This document shows, in pieces, positions 38,001 to 50,831 of a stretch of 64,000 bases of DNA; the stretch's first letter is position 1; each line of letters opens with the position of its first letter. This DNA comes from Bathymodiolus brooksi (taxonomy: Eukaryota > Mollusca > Bivalvia > Mytilida > Modiolidae). The position numbers and the translations under genes were made by a program. The DNA lies in NCBI GenBank assembly GCA_963680875.1, contig OY804580.1, positions 95,695,353 through 95,759,352 of the forward strand, read 5' to 3'. The notes below the pieces were generated by a model. The model searched no databases. It was given only the letters and a program-made list of their open reading frames with translations, and was not told the origin of the DNA.

Positions 38001-40535
38001 TATATCTTAGTGAGCCGTGCTCACAGTAATACTAGTTTAAATATTGATATCTGTATTCAAAATGCAGTTATCTCTATGAATTGAATTACAGATGAATATG
38101 CCTCTATAAACCACTCAGCCAAATGAACTGAAACTTGGTAGGAACCATCTATGGAAGGTCCTCTATAAAGATTGCTCATTTTGTCCCGATCCGTTAACAA
38201 ACATGGCCACTACAGTCAACTCTTGTTTCTGATTGGCTGATTTAAAAAAATCTTCTCTTCTGAAACCGTTTGGCTAAATGAACCGAAGCTTGGTAGGAAG
38301 CACCTATGGGCAGTCCTCTATAAAGAGTGCTCATTTTGCTCCAATCCATTTACAAAAATGGCCGTCACAGGCAAATGTTATTTCTGATTGGTAGATTTCT
38401 AAAAATCTTCTCCTCTGAAACCGCTTAGCCTAATGATCCGAAACTTAGTAGGAAGCATCTATGGAAGGTCCTCTATAAAGATGGCTTATTTCGACCCGAT
38501 CCATTAACAAATATGACCACCACAGGCGATTCTTGTTTCTGATTGGCTGATATTTTTTAATTCTTCTTCTCTGAAACCGCTTGGCCAAATGATCCGAAAA
38601 TTGGTAGGAAGTATCTATGGGCTGTCCTCTATAAAGAGTACTCATTTCGTTCCGATTCCATTAACAAACATGGCCGCCACAGGCGATTTTTGTTTCTGAT
38701 TGGTCTATTTCTAAGAATCTTCTCCTCTGAAACCACATTGCCAAATGATCCGAAACTTGGTAGGAAGCATCTATGGAAGGTCCTCTATAAAGATTGCTCA
38801 TTCGTCCCGATCCATTAACAAACATGGCCACCACAGGCAATTCTTTTTTCTGATTAGTCTATTTCTAAAAATCTTCTCCTCTGAAACCACATTGCCAAAT
38901 GATCCGAAACTTGGTAGGAAGCATCTATGGAAGGTCCTCTATAAACATTGCTCATTCGTTCCGATCCATTAACAAACATGGCCACCACAGGCGATTCTTG
39001 TTTTTGATTGATAGATTTAAAAAAAAAAAAATCATCTTTCTGTTAAAAGGGAGACAACTGTAGTTATACCCCCCACAACAAAGTTGTAGGGGGGTATACT
39101 GGTTTCACCATGTCCGTCTGTCCGTCTATCCTATGTCGTACGATAACTTGAGTTGTGTTTCTTAGAATCTTTTAAAATTTTATCAGCAGCTTCCCGGTGA
39201 AGAGAGGAGGTCCCTTTCATTTTTGACGATTTTCACTTTTGCCGTTCCAGAGTTATTGGACTTGATATGACGGAAAATAGGATTTTTACCCTATGTCGTA
39301 TGATAACTTGAGTAGTGTTTCTCAGAAAAATGTTTTAAAATTTTATCAGCAGCTTACCGGTGAAGAGAGGAGGATCCCTTTCATTTTTGGTCGGAACAAT
39401 TGGTAATGTTTTGGTTATGGAAATAGGTTGGACAGATGTGAGGAGTGGGGGGTATATCTTAGTGAGCCGTGCTCACAGTAATACTAGTTTAAATATTGAT
39501 ATCTGTATTCAAAATGCAGTTATCTCTATGAATTGAATTACAGATGAATATGCCTCTATAAACCACTCAGCCAAATGAACTGAAACTTGGTAGGAACCAT
39601 CTATGGAAGGTCCTCTATAAAGATTGCTCATTTTGTCCCGATCCGTTAACAAACATGGCCACTACAGTCAACTCTTGTTTCTGATTGGCTGATTTAAAAA
39701 AATCTTCTCTTCTGAAACCGTTTGGCTAAATGAACCGAAGCTTGGTAGGAAGCACCTATGGGCAGTCCTCTATAAAGAGTGCTCATTTTGCTCCAATCCA
39801 TTTACAAAAATGGCCGTCACAGGCAAATGTTATTTCTGATTGGTAGATTTCTAAAAATCTTCTCCTCTGAAACCGCTTAGCCTAATGATCCGAAACTTAG
39901 TAGGAAGCATCTATGGAAGGTCCTCTATAAAGATGGCTTATTTCGACCCGATCCATTAACAAATATGACCACCACAGGCGATTCTTGTTTCTGATTGGCT
40001 GATATTTTTTAATTCTTCTTCTCTGAAACCGCTTGGCCAAATGATCCGAAAATTGGTAGGAAGTATCTATGGGCTGTCCTCTATAAAGAGTACTCATTTC
40101 GTTCCGATTCCATTAACAAACATGGCCGCCACAGGCGATTATTTTTTCTGATTGGTCTATTTCTAAGAATCTTCTCCTCTGAAACCACATTGCCAAATGA
40201 TCCGAAACTTGGTAGGAAGCATCTATGGAAGGTCCTCTATAAAGATTGCTCATTCCGTCCCGATCCATTAACAAACATGGCCACCACAGGCAATTCTTTT
40301 TTCTGATTAGTCTATTTCTAAAAATCTTCTCCTCTGAAACCACATTGCCAAATGATCCGAAACTTGGTAGGAAGCATCTATGGAAGGTCCTCTATAAACA
40401 TTGCTCATTCGTTCCGATCCATTAACAAACATGGCCACCACAGGCGATTCTTGTTTTTGATTGATAGATTTAAAAAAAAAAAAATCATCTTTCTGTTAAA
40501 AGGGAGACAACTGTAGTTATACCCCCCACAACAAA

Positions 40536-42972
40536 GTTGTAGGGGGGTATACTGGTTTCACCATGTCCGTCTGTCCGTCTATCCTATGTCGTACGATAAC
40601 TTGAGTTGTGTTTCTTAGAATCTTTTAAAATTTTATCAGCAGCTTCCCGGTGAAGAGAGGAGGTCCCTTTCATTTTTGACGATTTTCACTTTTGCCGTTC
40701 CAGAGTTATTGGACTTGATATGACGGAAAATAGGATTTTTACCCTATGTCGTATGATAACTTGAGTAGTGTTTCTCAGAAAAATGTTTTAAAATTTTATC
40801 AGCAGCTTACCGGTGAAGAGAGGAGGATCCCTTTCATTTTTGGTCGGAACAATTGGTAATGTTTTGGTTATGGAAATAGGTTGGACAGATGTGAGGAGTG
40901 GGGGGTATATCTTAGTGAGCCGTGCTCACAGTAATACTAGTTTAAATATTGATATCTGTATTCAAAATGCAGTTATCTCTATGAATTGAATTACAGATGA
41001 ATATGCCTCTATAAACCACTCAGCCAAATGAACTGAAACTTGGTAGGAACCATCTATGGAAGGTCCTCTATAAAGATTGCTCATTTTGTCCCGATCCGTT
41101 AACAAACATGGCCACTACAGTCAACTCTTGTTTCTGATTGGCTGATTTAAAAAAATCTTCTCTTCTGAAACCGTTTGGCTAAATGAACCGAAGCTTGGTA
41201 GGAAGCACCTATGGGCAGTCCTCTATAAAGAGTGCTCATTTTGCTCCAATCCATTTACAAAAATGGCCGTCACAGGCAAATGCTATTTCTGATTGGTAGA
41301 TTTCTAAAAATCTTCTCCTCTGAAACCGCTTAGCCTAATGATCCGAAACTTAGTAGGAAGCATCTATGGAAGGTCCTCTATAAAGATGGCTTATTTCGAC
41401 CCGATCCATTAACAAATATGACCACCACAGGCGATTCTTGTTTCTGATTGGCTGATATTTTTTAATTCTTCTTCTCTGAAACCGCTTGGCCAAATGATCC
41501 GAAAATTGGTAGGAAGTATCTATGGGCTGTCCTCTATAAAGAGTACTCATTTCGTTCCGATTCCATTAACAAACATGGCCGCCACAGGCGATTATTTTTT
41601 CTGATTGGTCTATTTCTAAGAATCTTCTCCTCTGAAACCACATTGCCAAATGATCCGAAACTTGGTAGGAAGCATCTATGGAAGGTCCTCTATAAAGATT
41701 GCTCATTCCGTCCCGATCCATTAACAAACATGGCCACCACAGGCGATTCTTGTTTTTGATTGATAGATTTAAAAAAAAAATCATCTTTCTGTTAAAAGGG
41801 AGACAACTGTAGTTATTCCCCCCACAACAAAGTTGTAGGGGGGTATACTGGTTTCACCATGTCCGTCTGTCCGTCTATCCTATGTCGTACGATAACTTGA
41901 GTTGTGTTTCTTAGAATCTTTTAAAATTTTATCAGCAGCTTCCCGGTGAAGAGAGGAGGTCCCTTTCATTTTTGACGATTTTCACTTTTGCCGTTCCAGA
42001 GTTATTGGACTTGATATGACGGAAAATAGGATTTTTACCCTATGTCGTATGATAACTTGAGTAGTGTTTCTCAGAAAAATGTTTAAAAATTTTATCAGCA
42101 GCTTACCGGTGAAGAGAGGAGGATCCCTTTCATTTTTGGTCGGAACAATTGGTAATGTTTTGGTTATGGAAATAGGTTGGACAGATGTGAGGAGTGGGGG
42201 GTATATCTTAGTGAGCCGTGCTCACAGTAATACTAGTTTAAATATTGATATCTGTATTCAAAATGCAGTTATCTCTATGAATTGAATTACAGATGAATAT
42301 GCCTCTATAAACCCCTCAGCCAAATGAACTGAAACTTGGTAGGAACCATCTATGGAAGGTCCTCTATAAAGATTGCTCATTTTGTCCCGATCCGTTAACA
42401 AACATGGTCACTACAGTCAACTCTTGTTTCTGATTGGCTGATTTAAAAAATTCTTCTCTTCTGAAACCGCTTGGCTAAATGAACCGAAGCTTGGTAGGAA
42501 GCATCTATGGGCAGTCCTCTATAAAGAGTGCTCATTTTGCTCCAATCCATTTACAAAAATGGCCGTCACAGGCAATTGTTATTTCTGATTAGTAGATTTC
42601 TAAAAAAATCTTCTCCTCTGAAACCGCTTAGCCTAATGATCCGAAGCTTAGTAGGAAGCATCTATGGAAGGTCCTCTATAAAGATTGTTCATTCCGTCCC
42701 GATCCATTAACAAACATGGCCACCACAGGCAATTCTTTTTTCTGATTAGTCTATTTCTAAAAATCTTCTCCTCTGAAACCACATTGCCAAATGATCCGAA
42801 ACTTGGTAGGAAGCATCTATGGAAGGTCCTCTATAAACATTGCTCATTCCGTCCCGATCCATTAACAAACATGGCCACCACAGGCAATTCTTGTTTTTGA
42901 TTGATATATTTTTTTTTTTAAATCATCTTTCTGTTAAAAGGGAGACAACTGTAGTTATACCCCCACAACAAA
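40536..42972 (+). repeat. Units that lost one and two ~156-bp core monomers
   Basis: The unit at 40536 is 1296 bp and the one at 41832 is 1141 bp, although both keep the full duplicated head. They are shorter by one and two ~156-bp monomers, consistent with unequal pairing between neighbouring monomers. Confidence 0.75.
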
Positions 42973-45900
42973 GTTGTAGGGGGGTATACTGGTTTCACCA
43001 TGTCCGTCTGTCCGTCTATCCTATGTCGTACGATAACTTGAGTTGTGTTTCTTAGAATCTTTTAAAATTTTATCAGCAGCTTCCCGGTAAAGAGAGGAGG
43101 TCCCTTTCATTTTTGACGATTTTCACTTTTGCCGTTCCAGAGTTATTGGACTTGATATGACGGAAAATAGGATTTTTACCCTATGTCGTATGATAACTTG
43201 AGTAGTGTTTCTCAGAAAAATGTTTTAAAATTTTATCAGCAGCTTACCGGTGAAGAGAGGAGGATCCCTTTCATTTTTGGTCGGAACAATTGGTAATGTT
43301 TTGGTTATGGAAATAGGTTGGACAGATATGAGGAGTGGGGGGTATATCTTAGTGAGCCGTGCTCACAGTAATACTAGTTTAAATATTGATATCTGTATTC
43401 AAAATGCAGTTATCTCTATGAATTGAATTACAGATGAATATGCCTCTATAAACCCCTCAGCCAAATGAACTGAAACTTGGTAGGAACCATCTATGGAAGG
43501 TCCTCTATAAAGATTGCTCATTTTGTCCCGATCCGTTAACAAACATGGCCACTACAGTCAACTCTTGTTTCTGATTGGCTGATTTTTTAAATTCTTCTCT
43601 TCTGAAACCGCTTGGCTAAATGAACCGAAGCTTGGTAGGAAGCATCTATGGGCAGTCCTCTATAAAGAGTGCTCATTTTGCTCCAATCCATTTACAAAAA
43701 TGGCCGTCACAGGCAAATGTTATTTCTGATTGGTAGATTTCTAAAAATTTTCTCCTCTGAAACCGCATTGCCAAATAATCCGAAACTTGGTAGGAAGCAT
43801 CTATGGAAGATCCTCTATAAAGATTGCTCATTCCATCCCGATCCATTAACAAACATGGCCACCACAGGCGATTTTTGTTTCTGATTGGTCTATTTCTAAA
43901 AAATCTTCTCCTCTGAAACCGCATGACCAAATGATTCAAAAATTGGTAGGAAGCATCTATGGAAAGTCCTCTTATAAAGTTTGCTCATTTTGTCCCAATC
44001 TGTTAACAAACATGGCCACCACAGGCGATTCTTGTTTCTGATTGATTGATTTCTAAAAAAAAAATCATTTTTCTGTTAAAAGGGAGACAACTCTAGTTTA
44101 AATATTGATATCTGTATTCAAAATGCAGTTATCTCTATGAATTGAATTACAGATAAATATGCCTCTTAAACCCCTCAGCAAAATGAACTGAAACTTGGTA
44201 GGAACCATCTATGGAAGGTCCTCTATAAAGATTGCTCATTTCGTCCCGATTCGTTAACAAACATGGCCACCACAGGCGACTCTTGTTTCTGATTGGCTCA
44301 TATTAAAAATTCTTTTCTTCTGAAACCGCTTGGCTAAATGAACCGAAACTTGGTAGGAAGCATCTATGGGCAGTCCTCTATAAAGAGTGCTGATTTTGCT
44401 CCGATCCATTTACAAAAATGGCCGTCACAGGCAATTGTTATTTCTGATTGGTAGATTTCTGAAAATCTTCTCCTCTGAAACCGCTTAGCCTAATGATCCG
44501 AAACTTAGTAGGAAGCATCTATGGAAGGTCCTCTATAAAGATTACTGATTTCGACCCGATCCATTAACAAATATGACCACCACAGGCGATTCTTGTTTCT
44601 GATTGGCTGATTTTTTTTAATTCTTCTTCTCTGAAGCCGCTTGGCCAAATGATCCGAAAATTGGTAGGAAGTATCTATGGGCTGTCCTCTATAAAGAGTA
44701 CTCATTTCGTTCCGATTCCATTAACAAACATGGCCACCACAGGCGATTTTTGTTTCTGATTGGTCTATTTCTAAGAATCTTCTCCTCTGAAACCACATTG
44801 CCAAATGATCCGAAACTTGGTAGGAAGCATCTATGGAAGGTCCTCTATAAAGATTGCTCATTCTGTCCCGATCCATTAACAAACATGGCAACCACAGGCA
44901 ATTCTTTTTTCTGATTGGTGTATTTCTAAAAATATTCTCCTCTGAAACCACATTGCCAAATGATCCGAAACTTGGTAGGAAGCATCTATGGAAGGTCCTC
45001 TATAAAGATTGCTCATTCCGTCCCGATCCATTAACAAACATGGCCACCACAGGAGATTCTTGTTTCTGATTGGTCTATTTCTAAAAATCTTCTCCTCTGA
45101 AACCGCATGACTAAATGATTCGAAACTTGGTAGGAAGCATCTATGGAAAGTCTTCTTATAAAGATTGCTCATTTTGTCCCCATCTGTTAACAAACATGGC
45201 CGCCACAGACAGTTCTTGTTTCTGATTGGTTGATTTCTAAAAAATCTTCTCCTCTGAAACCGCTTTGCCAAATGAACTGTAACTTAGTAGGAAACATCTA
45301 TGGAATGTTCTCTATAAAGAGTGCTAATTTTGTCCCGATCCATTAACTATCATGACCCCAGAGGCAATTCTTGTTTCTGATTGGCCGATTTCTAAAAATC
45401 TTCTACTCTGACACAGCTTGGCCAAATAGACCGAAACTTGGTATGAAGCATCTATTGAAGGTCCTCTATTAAGATTGCTCATTCCGTTTTGATCCGTTAA
45501 CAAACATGGCAGACAGACAATTCTTGTTATACCCCCGCAACGAAGTTGTAGGGGGGTATACTGGTTTCGCCATGTTTATCCGTAGACAAATCCTATGTCG
45601 TACAATAACTTGAGTTGTGTTTCTTAAAATCTTAAAATTGTATCAGTTGTTTACTTGTGAAGAGAGGAGGATCCCTTTCATTTTTGACGATTTTCACTTT
45701 TGCCGTTCCAGAGTTATTGGACTTGATATGACGGAAAATAGGATTTTTACTCTATGTCGTATGATAACTTGAGTAGTATTTCTGAGAATGTTTTGAAATT
45801 TTATCAGCAGCTTACCGGTGAAGAGAGGAGGATCCCTTTCATTTTTGACGGTTTTCACTTTTGCCATTCCAGAGTTATTACACTTGATATGACGGAAAGT

Positions 45901-46316
45901 AGGGTATTTTACCGTTTTGGTTATGGAAATAGGGTGGACAGATGTGGGGAGCGGGGGTATATCTTAGTTAGTTGTGCTCACAGTAATACTAGTTTCTTAT
46001 TGTTTGATTTCTAAAACTGCTTTTTCTTTGAAACTGCTTGGCCAAATGATATGAAACTTGGTAAGCAGCATCTATGGAAGGTCCTCTATAGAGATTACTC
46101 ATTTCGTTTTGATACATTAGCAAACATGGCTGCCACAGGCAATTCTTGTTTTAGATTGGTTGCTTTCTAAATATCTTCTACTCTGAAACTGCTTTGCCAA
46201 AACGAACCAAAATTTGGTGAGAAGTACCTATAGGCTATGGAAGGTTCTGTATTAAGTTTCCTCAGAGCAGAATGAAATGTGAGCGACACAGGCTCAGCTC
46301 AGTGCTGAGCCTCTAG
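42973..46316 (+). mobile_element. Degraded right flank of the Helitron-like array
   Basis: Divergence rises toward the right edge. The unit at 42973 runs at about 44098 directly into a unit that lacks its head. The unit at 45545 has a changed start (TTTCGCCATGTTTATCC) and several substitutions, then reaches the CTAG terminus. This is the pattern expected at the ageing edge of a tandem array. Confidence 0.75.
46290..46316 (+). other. Helitron-type 3' terminus: hairpin plus CTAG
   Basis: The stem AGGCTCAG (46290-46297) pairs with CTGAGCCT (46305-46312), and CTAG (46313-46316) follows directly, then a T. Helitrons end in CTRR after a short GC-rich hairpin and insert between A and T, so base 46316 is the likely element end. 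The same structure closes the second copy at 60932. Confidence 0.75.
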
Positions 46317-46954
46317 TTAGTTATTGTTCTTGTTATATTTAAAGTTTTTAATCGTTGGAAAGAATAATGATGTATCTTTCTTTTGATACCAAATTTACAT
46401 AGAGATACATTTTTGTTCACAATGTAGTCGCCCTCGGAATCGTTAGGTGCGCAGAATTATAATACATCTCTGTATATTTTTTAAAAATTATTATCAATGT
46501 ACAATATACATGGATATAGAGAGTGTCAAGTGAACAGTATTTCTGATTTATTCCTGACAACAACAAGCTTAGGAACAATACAATTTTGTAGGTTAAAAAG
46601 TTTTACTCGAATATAATATACGAAAGTAATAAAGTGATGTGCCGTAAGAAAAGAATGTTATACAATATCCAGAAACACAATATATGCCATATTAAATAAA
46701 ATAATGCAAACATATTCACACTCTACAAATACAAATATATTTCTCGAACTTAACATCCAGCAAAGTTGTTCTAAAAGAGGTCGAATATTATAGCTATTGG
46801 CCACTTTTTGCAGGGATAATTCTCTTTTTTAAATTGATTTCTAAACATTTTCGTTTAACTCTGTGGGTCAATGTCAAAATGTTAATGAGGTAATAATAGT
46901 TTCCTAAATGTAAAGAGGTAAATAACAGGGATAGCTGCGACAGGAATAACATTT
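46317..46954. other. AT-rich DNA, no feature seen
   Basis: Non-repetitive AT-rich sequence after the Helitron-like terminus. I see no convincing ORF, splice-bounded exon or RNA gene. Confidence 0.5.
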
Positions 46955-47405
46955 ATCCAAAAATGTAGCAAAAGGAGAAATAAATTCTCCACAAATGTAG
47001 CTAAGGGAAAAATAACCAAAAATGTAGCAAAAGAAAAAAAAATCTCCAAACTTTTATAAAAAAAATTCGGAACAAAATTCTCTAAAAAACGTAGCAAAAG
47101 GAAGAAAATTCTCCAAAATGTAGCTAAGGGAAAAATAACCAAAAATGTAGCAAAAAGAAGAATAACCAAGCATGCAGCAAAAGAAAAAAAAATCTCCAAA
47201 TGTGTAGAAAAAGGATTCAGAAATAAATCTCCAAAAATGTAGCAAAGGGAAAAAAATTATCCAAAAAAATGTAGGAAAAGAAAGAATTCTCTAAAAATGT
47301 AGGAAAAGGGAAAAAAATTCTCCAAAAAAAAATGTAGCAAAAGGAAGAAAATTTTCAAAAAATGCAGCAAAGAAAAAAAAAAACATAAAATGTAGTAAAA
47401 GAACA
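46955..47405. repeat. Degenerate A-rich minisatellite
   Basis: Irregular repeats built on AAAAATGTAGCAAAAGGA separated by AATTCTCC or AATAACC, with a period drifting between about 26 and 36 bp. The minus-strand ORFs here (TFLVIFPLATF-like) are translations of the repeat and are not genes. Confidence 0.85.
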
Positions 47406-48012
47406 AAAGTCCTGGTTCTTAAGAAGACTGAAATTTCCTCCATTGTAACCTGCTAGACCACACATGCCCGAAAGCTATAGACCCGACAGGCCTAAATTTG
47501 TGCATATTTAGTAACATATTAAAATTACATACAATGTAAAGGTATGTATTTCCAGCCACAATTAAATATCCATTGTCTTTATTTAAGAATGCGATATTCT
47601 CCAACTCACGGTGTAGTAATTATGTTAGTCATTGGGGGTATCATCCGCCCAGTAGTCAGTATTTTCGTCACTGACATGGAATTTTTTAGATATATTTAAT
47701 ATTGAAATTTACAATTTCTAAATAGTGTAATTATTAATAAAAACTAAGATTCTTCTCCCTCAGACATAGGTGACCATAGCCAAATTTGTCTATTTTATTT
47801 AGACCTTTTGATTTACTTACTCCAAAAGACTTATAATTTTTTACAATCTGTTGAGCTACCTGATCAATGTTATTACAGAAAGGTGTCGTGTGCAATAACT
47901 TGGATATCTACGTTTTTATTACAGTTGGCATGGATACATATTTTATTGCAACACACATTACACTGTTTATTTAAAATATGTTTTCATAGCTCATTTTTTG
48001 TTATATTCACAG
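47406..48012. other. Unique AT-rich sequence, probably intron
   Basis: No repeat and no supported gene. It ends in a pyrimidine-rich stretch and TTCACAG, the acceptor of the next candidate exon. The hydrophobic open frame just upstream of that acceptor is probably intronic. Confidence 0.45.
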
Positions 48013-48091
48013 AAAGAGCAGCAAGCTCTGCTTCGCTTGATGATAATGCCTCACCTTTTAAGAAAACAATGGTGACACAGGAAAATCACAC
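48013..48091 (+). CDS. Candidate small internal exon (phase 1-2)
   Basis: A 79-bp stretch is bounded by a good acceptor (TTATATTCACAG) and a canonical donor (CAC|GTAAGT). It encodes 25 full codons that begin RAASSASLDDNASPFKKT, a polar linker-like peptide with no domain or membrane segment. It begins with two bases of a split codon, so it accepts splicing from a phase-1 Ig exon. It ends two bases into a codon (phase 2), which matches the start phase of both 55253 and 63534. The splice signals and phase fit are visible in the sequence. Membership of the Ig gene is inferred. Confidence 0.5.
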
Positions 48092-48210
48092 GTAAGTCGG
48101 TGAATAAATATGATAAAGAATAGATAGATGTATGCTACTTTGGTACAAGATTAGCAAATAATGTACATATACCAGATTTAGACTTCATTTTGGTTTACCT
48201 AATTATGAAA

Positions 48211-49925
48211 AGAAAGTTTAAACAGTGATGGTCATCAATTACACTAACATCAACAAAACAAACAATCACCTCTCACCTAAAGAAAGTTTAAACAGTGATG
48301 GTCATCAATTACACTAACATCAACAAAACAAATAATCACCTCTCACCTAAAGAAAGTTTAAACAGTGATGGTCATCAATTACACTAACATCAACAAAACA
48401 AATAATCACCTCTCAGCTACAGAAAGTTTAAACAGTGTTGGTCATCAATTACACTGACATCAACAAAACCAACAATCACCTCTCACATAAAAAAAAGTTT
48501 AAACAGTGTTGGTCATCAATTACACTGATGTCAAAAAAACCAACAATCACCTCTCACCTAAAGAAAGTTTAAACAGTGATGGTCATCAATTACACTGATG
48601 TCAAAAAAAACAACAATCACCTCTCACCTAAAGAAAGTTTAAACAGTGATGGTCATCAATTACACTGATGTCAAAAAAAACAACAATCACCTCTCAACTA
48701 AAGAAAGTTTAAACAGTGATGGTCATCAATTACACTAACATCAACAAAACAAATAATCACCTCTCAGCTACAGAAAGTTTAAACAGTGTTGGTCATCAAT
48801 TACACTGACATCAACAAAACCAACAATCACCTCTCACATAAAAAAAGTTTAAACAGTGTTGGTCATCAATTACACTGATGTCAAAAAAACCAACAATCAC
48901 CTCTCACCTAAAGAAAGTTTAAACAGTGATGGTCATCAATTACACTGATGTAAAAAAAAAACCAACAATCACCTCTCACCTAAAGAAAGTTTAAACAGTG
49001 ATGGTCATCAATTACACTGATGTCAAAAAAAACAACAATCACCTCTCACCTAAAGAAAGTTTAAACAGTGATGGTCATCAATTACACTGATATCAACAAA
49101 ACCAACAATCACCTCTCACATAAAGAAAGTTTAAACAGTGATAGTCATCATTTACACTGACATCAACAAAACCAACAATCACCTCTCACATAAAGAAAGT
49201 TTAAACAGTGATGGTCATCAATTACACTGATGTCAAAAAAAACAACAATCACCTCTCACCTAAAGAAAGTTTAAACATTGATGGTCATCAATTACACTGA
49301 TATCAACAAAACAAACAATCACCTCTCACCTAAAGAAAGTTTAAACAGTGATGGTCATCAATTACACTGATACCAACAAAACAAACAATAACCTCTCACC
49401 TAAAGAAAGTTTAAACAGTGATGGTCATCAATTACACTGATATCAACAAAACCAACAATCACCTCTCACATAAAGAAAGTTTAAACAGTGATAGTCATCA
49501 TTTACACTGACATCAACAAAACCAACAATCACCTCTCACATAAAGAAAGTTTAAACAGTGATGGTCATCAATTACACTGATGTCAAAAAAAACAACAATC
49601 ACCTCTCACCTAAAGAAAGTTTAAACATTGATGATCATCAATTACACTGATATCAACAAAACAAACAATCACCTCTCACCTAAAGAAAGTTTAAACAGTG
49701 ATGGTCATCAATTACACTGATACCAACAAAACAAACAATAACCTCTCACCTAAAGAAAGTTTAAACAGTGATGGTCATCAATTACACTGACATCAACAAA
49801 ACAAACAATCACCTCTCAACTAAAGAAAGGTTAACATTGATGGTCATCAATTACACTGATGTCAAAAAAAACAACAATCACCTCTCACATAAAGAAAGTT
49901 TAAACAGTCATGGTCTTCATTTGCT
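48211..49925 (+). repeat. 70-bp minisatellite, about 24 copies
   Basis: The units contain AGAAAGTTTAAACAGTGATG, GTCATCAATTACACTGA and ACAATCACCTCTCACCTA. The period is 70 bp with 1-3 bp length changes in an A-run. Variants recur every five units (for example ATAGTCATCATTTACAC at 49141 and 49491, and the GTGTTGGTC variant near 48434 and 48785), so a ~350-bp higher-order repeat is superimposed. Confidence 0.93.
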
Positions 49926-50367
49926 TGACCACTAATTAATTTTTTTACATTTTCTACTAAATTTCTATTTTTTTCGAGCCTACCTGGCCAATTTATCTTA
50001 AGTTTAACCTTTCCACGACCATATATTTTCTTAAATGTACATGATTTCTCTACGTTCTGTCAAAATATTAGGACATGTTTAAAATCTTGCTGTGAATTGC
50101 CAGGCTATGGAAAACACCTACAATGTACTCTAAGAATAACTCGGTAGGTCATGCATCAAATCCTCCATAGTGGTATTAAAATACAACTAAATCCATCAAA
50201 TTTGGACTCAAAATAATCCCTATATATTTAACTTATTATCAATTTTAATTATGCCATTCCATTCAATAGTTTTCACAATGCTACAAAGTGAAAGGAACTT
50301 TTTTCTTTAAAAGGGACTACTTTTGTATATGTTCTAAGCTCTGATTGGTGAATTAGTGGTTTGACAC
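49926..50367. other. Unique AT-rich sequence between minisatellites
   Basis: No ORF, exon or repeat that I can support. Confidence 0.5.
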
Positions 50368-50470
50368 CACTAACATCAACTAAGCGAACAATCACCTCTC
50401 ACCTAAAGAAAGTTAAAACAGCAATGGTCATCAATTACATCAATATCAACAAAACGAACAATCATCTCGC
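50368..50470 (+). repeat. Outlying 1.5 copies of the 70-bp minisatellite
   Basis: ACTAACATCAACTAAGCGAA, then CAATCACCTCTCACCTAAAG, and a following partial unit match the 48211-49925 monomer with more divergence, separated from it by about 440 bp. This is probably an old edge of the array, or a copy moved by recombination. Confidence 0.8.
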
Positions 50471-50831
50471 ATCTTAGCTGAAACTAAACACCAAAAAGAA
50501 AAAAAAGACCAGGAGGTGTGACATTGGAAATCCAGATTCCGGCTTGGGACAAACACAAAAATGTGGCGAGGTTAAACTGGTTGATGGGATCACAACCACC
50601 TCTTGATATTTGGATATCAAATGGCAATATGTATATATAAAGAAAAGGCATATGACAATAGATTGAACTGTTTTATAGATATATATGCATGTATAGAATT
50701 AAAGTGTTACGGTTACACAGACTTCTGCGCACACAGCATTAAGTGAGAGAAAAGTATGCTTGTTTTAAGGACTCAAGGATTTGAAATAATGTATCATAGT
50801 GCAGAAGAAACATGTGTAAATACAGACTATT
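50471..50831. other. Non-coding AT-rich sequence before the 27-bp minisatellite
   Basis: No gene is seen. It ends with TGTAAATACAG at 50825, a weak possible splice acceptor immediately before the long open frame. Confidence 0.4.

Larger units (their letters stand above)
20656..46316 (+). mobile_element. Giant Helitron-like tandem array (~19 units, one 3' terminus)
   Basis: Units begin with GTTGTAGGGGGGTATAC, followed by TTTCACCATGTCCGTC, a duplicated ~157-bp head and about six ~155-bp monomers (each with AAACTTGGTAGGAAGCATCT and AACATGGCCACCACAGGC), and end with TTATACCCCCCACAAC. Starts are at 20656, 22111, 23562, 25022, 26474, 27770, 29066, 30520, 31973, 33426, 34723, 36177, 37631, 39083, 40536, 41832 and 42973, then degraded units from about 44098 and 45545. 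Only the last unit carries a 3' hairpin followed by CTAG, the signature of Helitron 3' ends. No Rep/helicase protein is encoded, so it is non-autonomous. The architecture (5' palindrome, tandem ~155-bp core, 3' hairpin) fits bivalve 'pearl'/HINE-type elements as I remember them. The short ORFs on both strands are by-products of the repeat. Confidence 0.8.

Noticed and set aside
20656..42972. Reading the array as many separate TIR transposons (MITEs) placed side by side
   Set aside because: The inverted ends GTTGTAGGGGGG exist, but adjacent units are separated only by AAA and no target duplications or intervening genomic DNA are seen. A tandem amplification explains this better, although a TIR origin of the unit cannot be fully excluded.
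46882..47245. Two hydrophobic minus-strand ORFs suggesting membrane proteins
   Set aside because: They translate a degenerate A-rich minisatellite whose complement gives Phe/Leu-rich peptides.
47808..48012. Hydrophobic 5' part of the ORF before the exon at 48013, as a possible transmembrane segment
   Set aside because: It lies upstream of a good splice acceptor and overlaps its pyrimidine tract, which itself produces the hydrophobic residues. No independent exon boundary was convincing.
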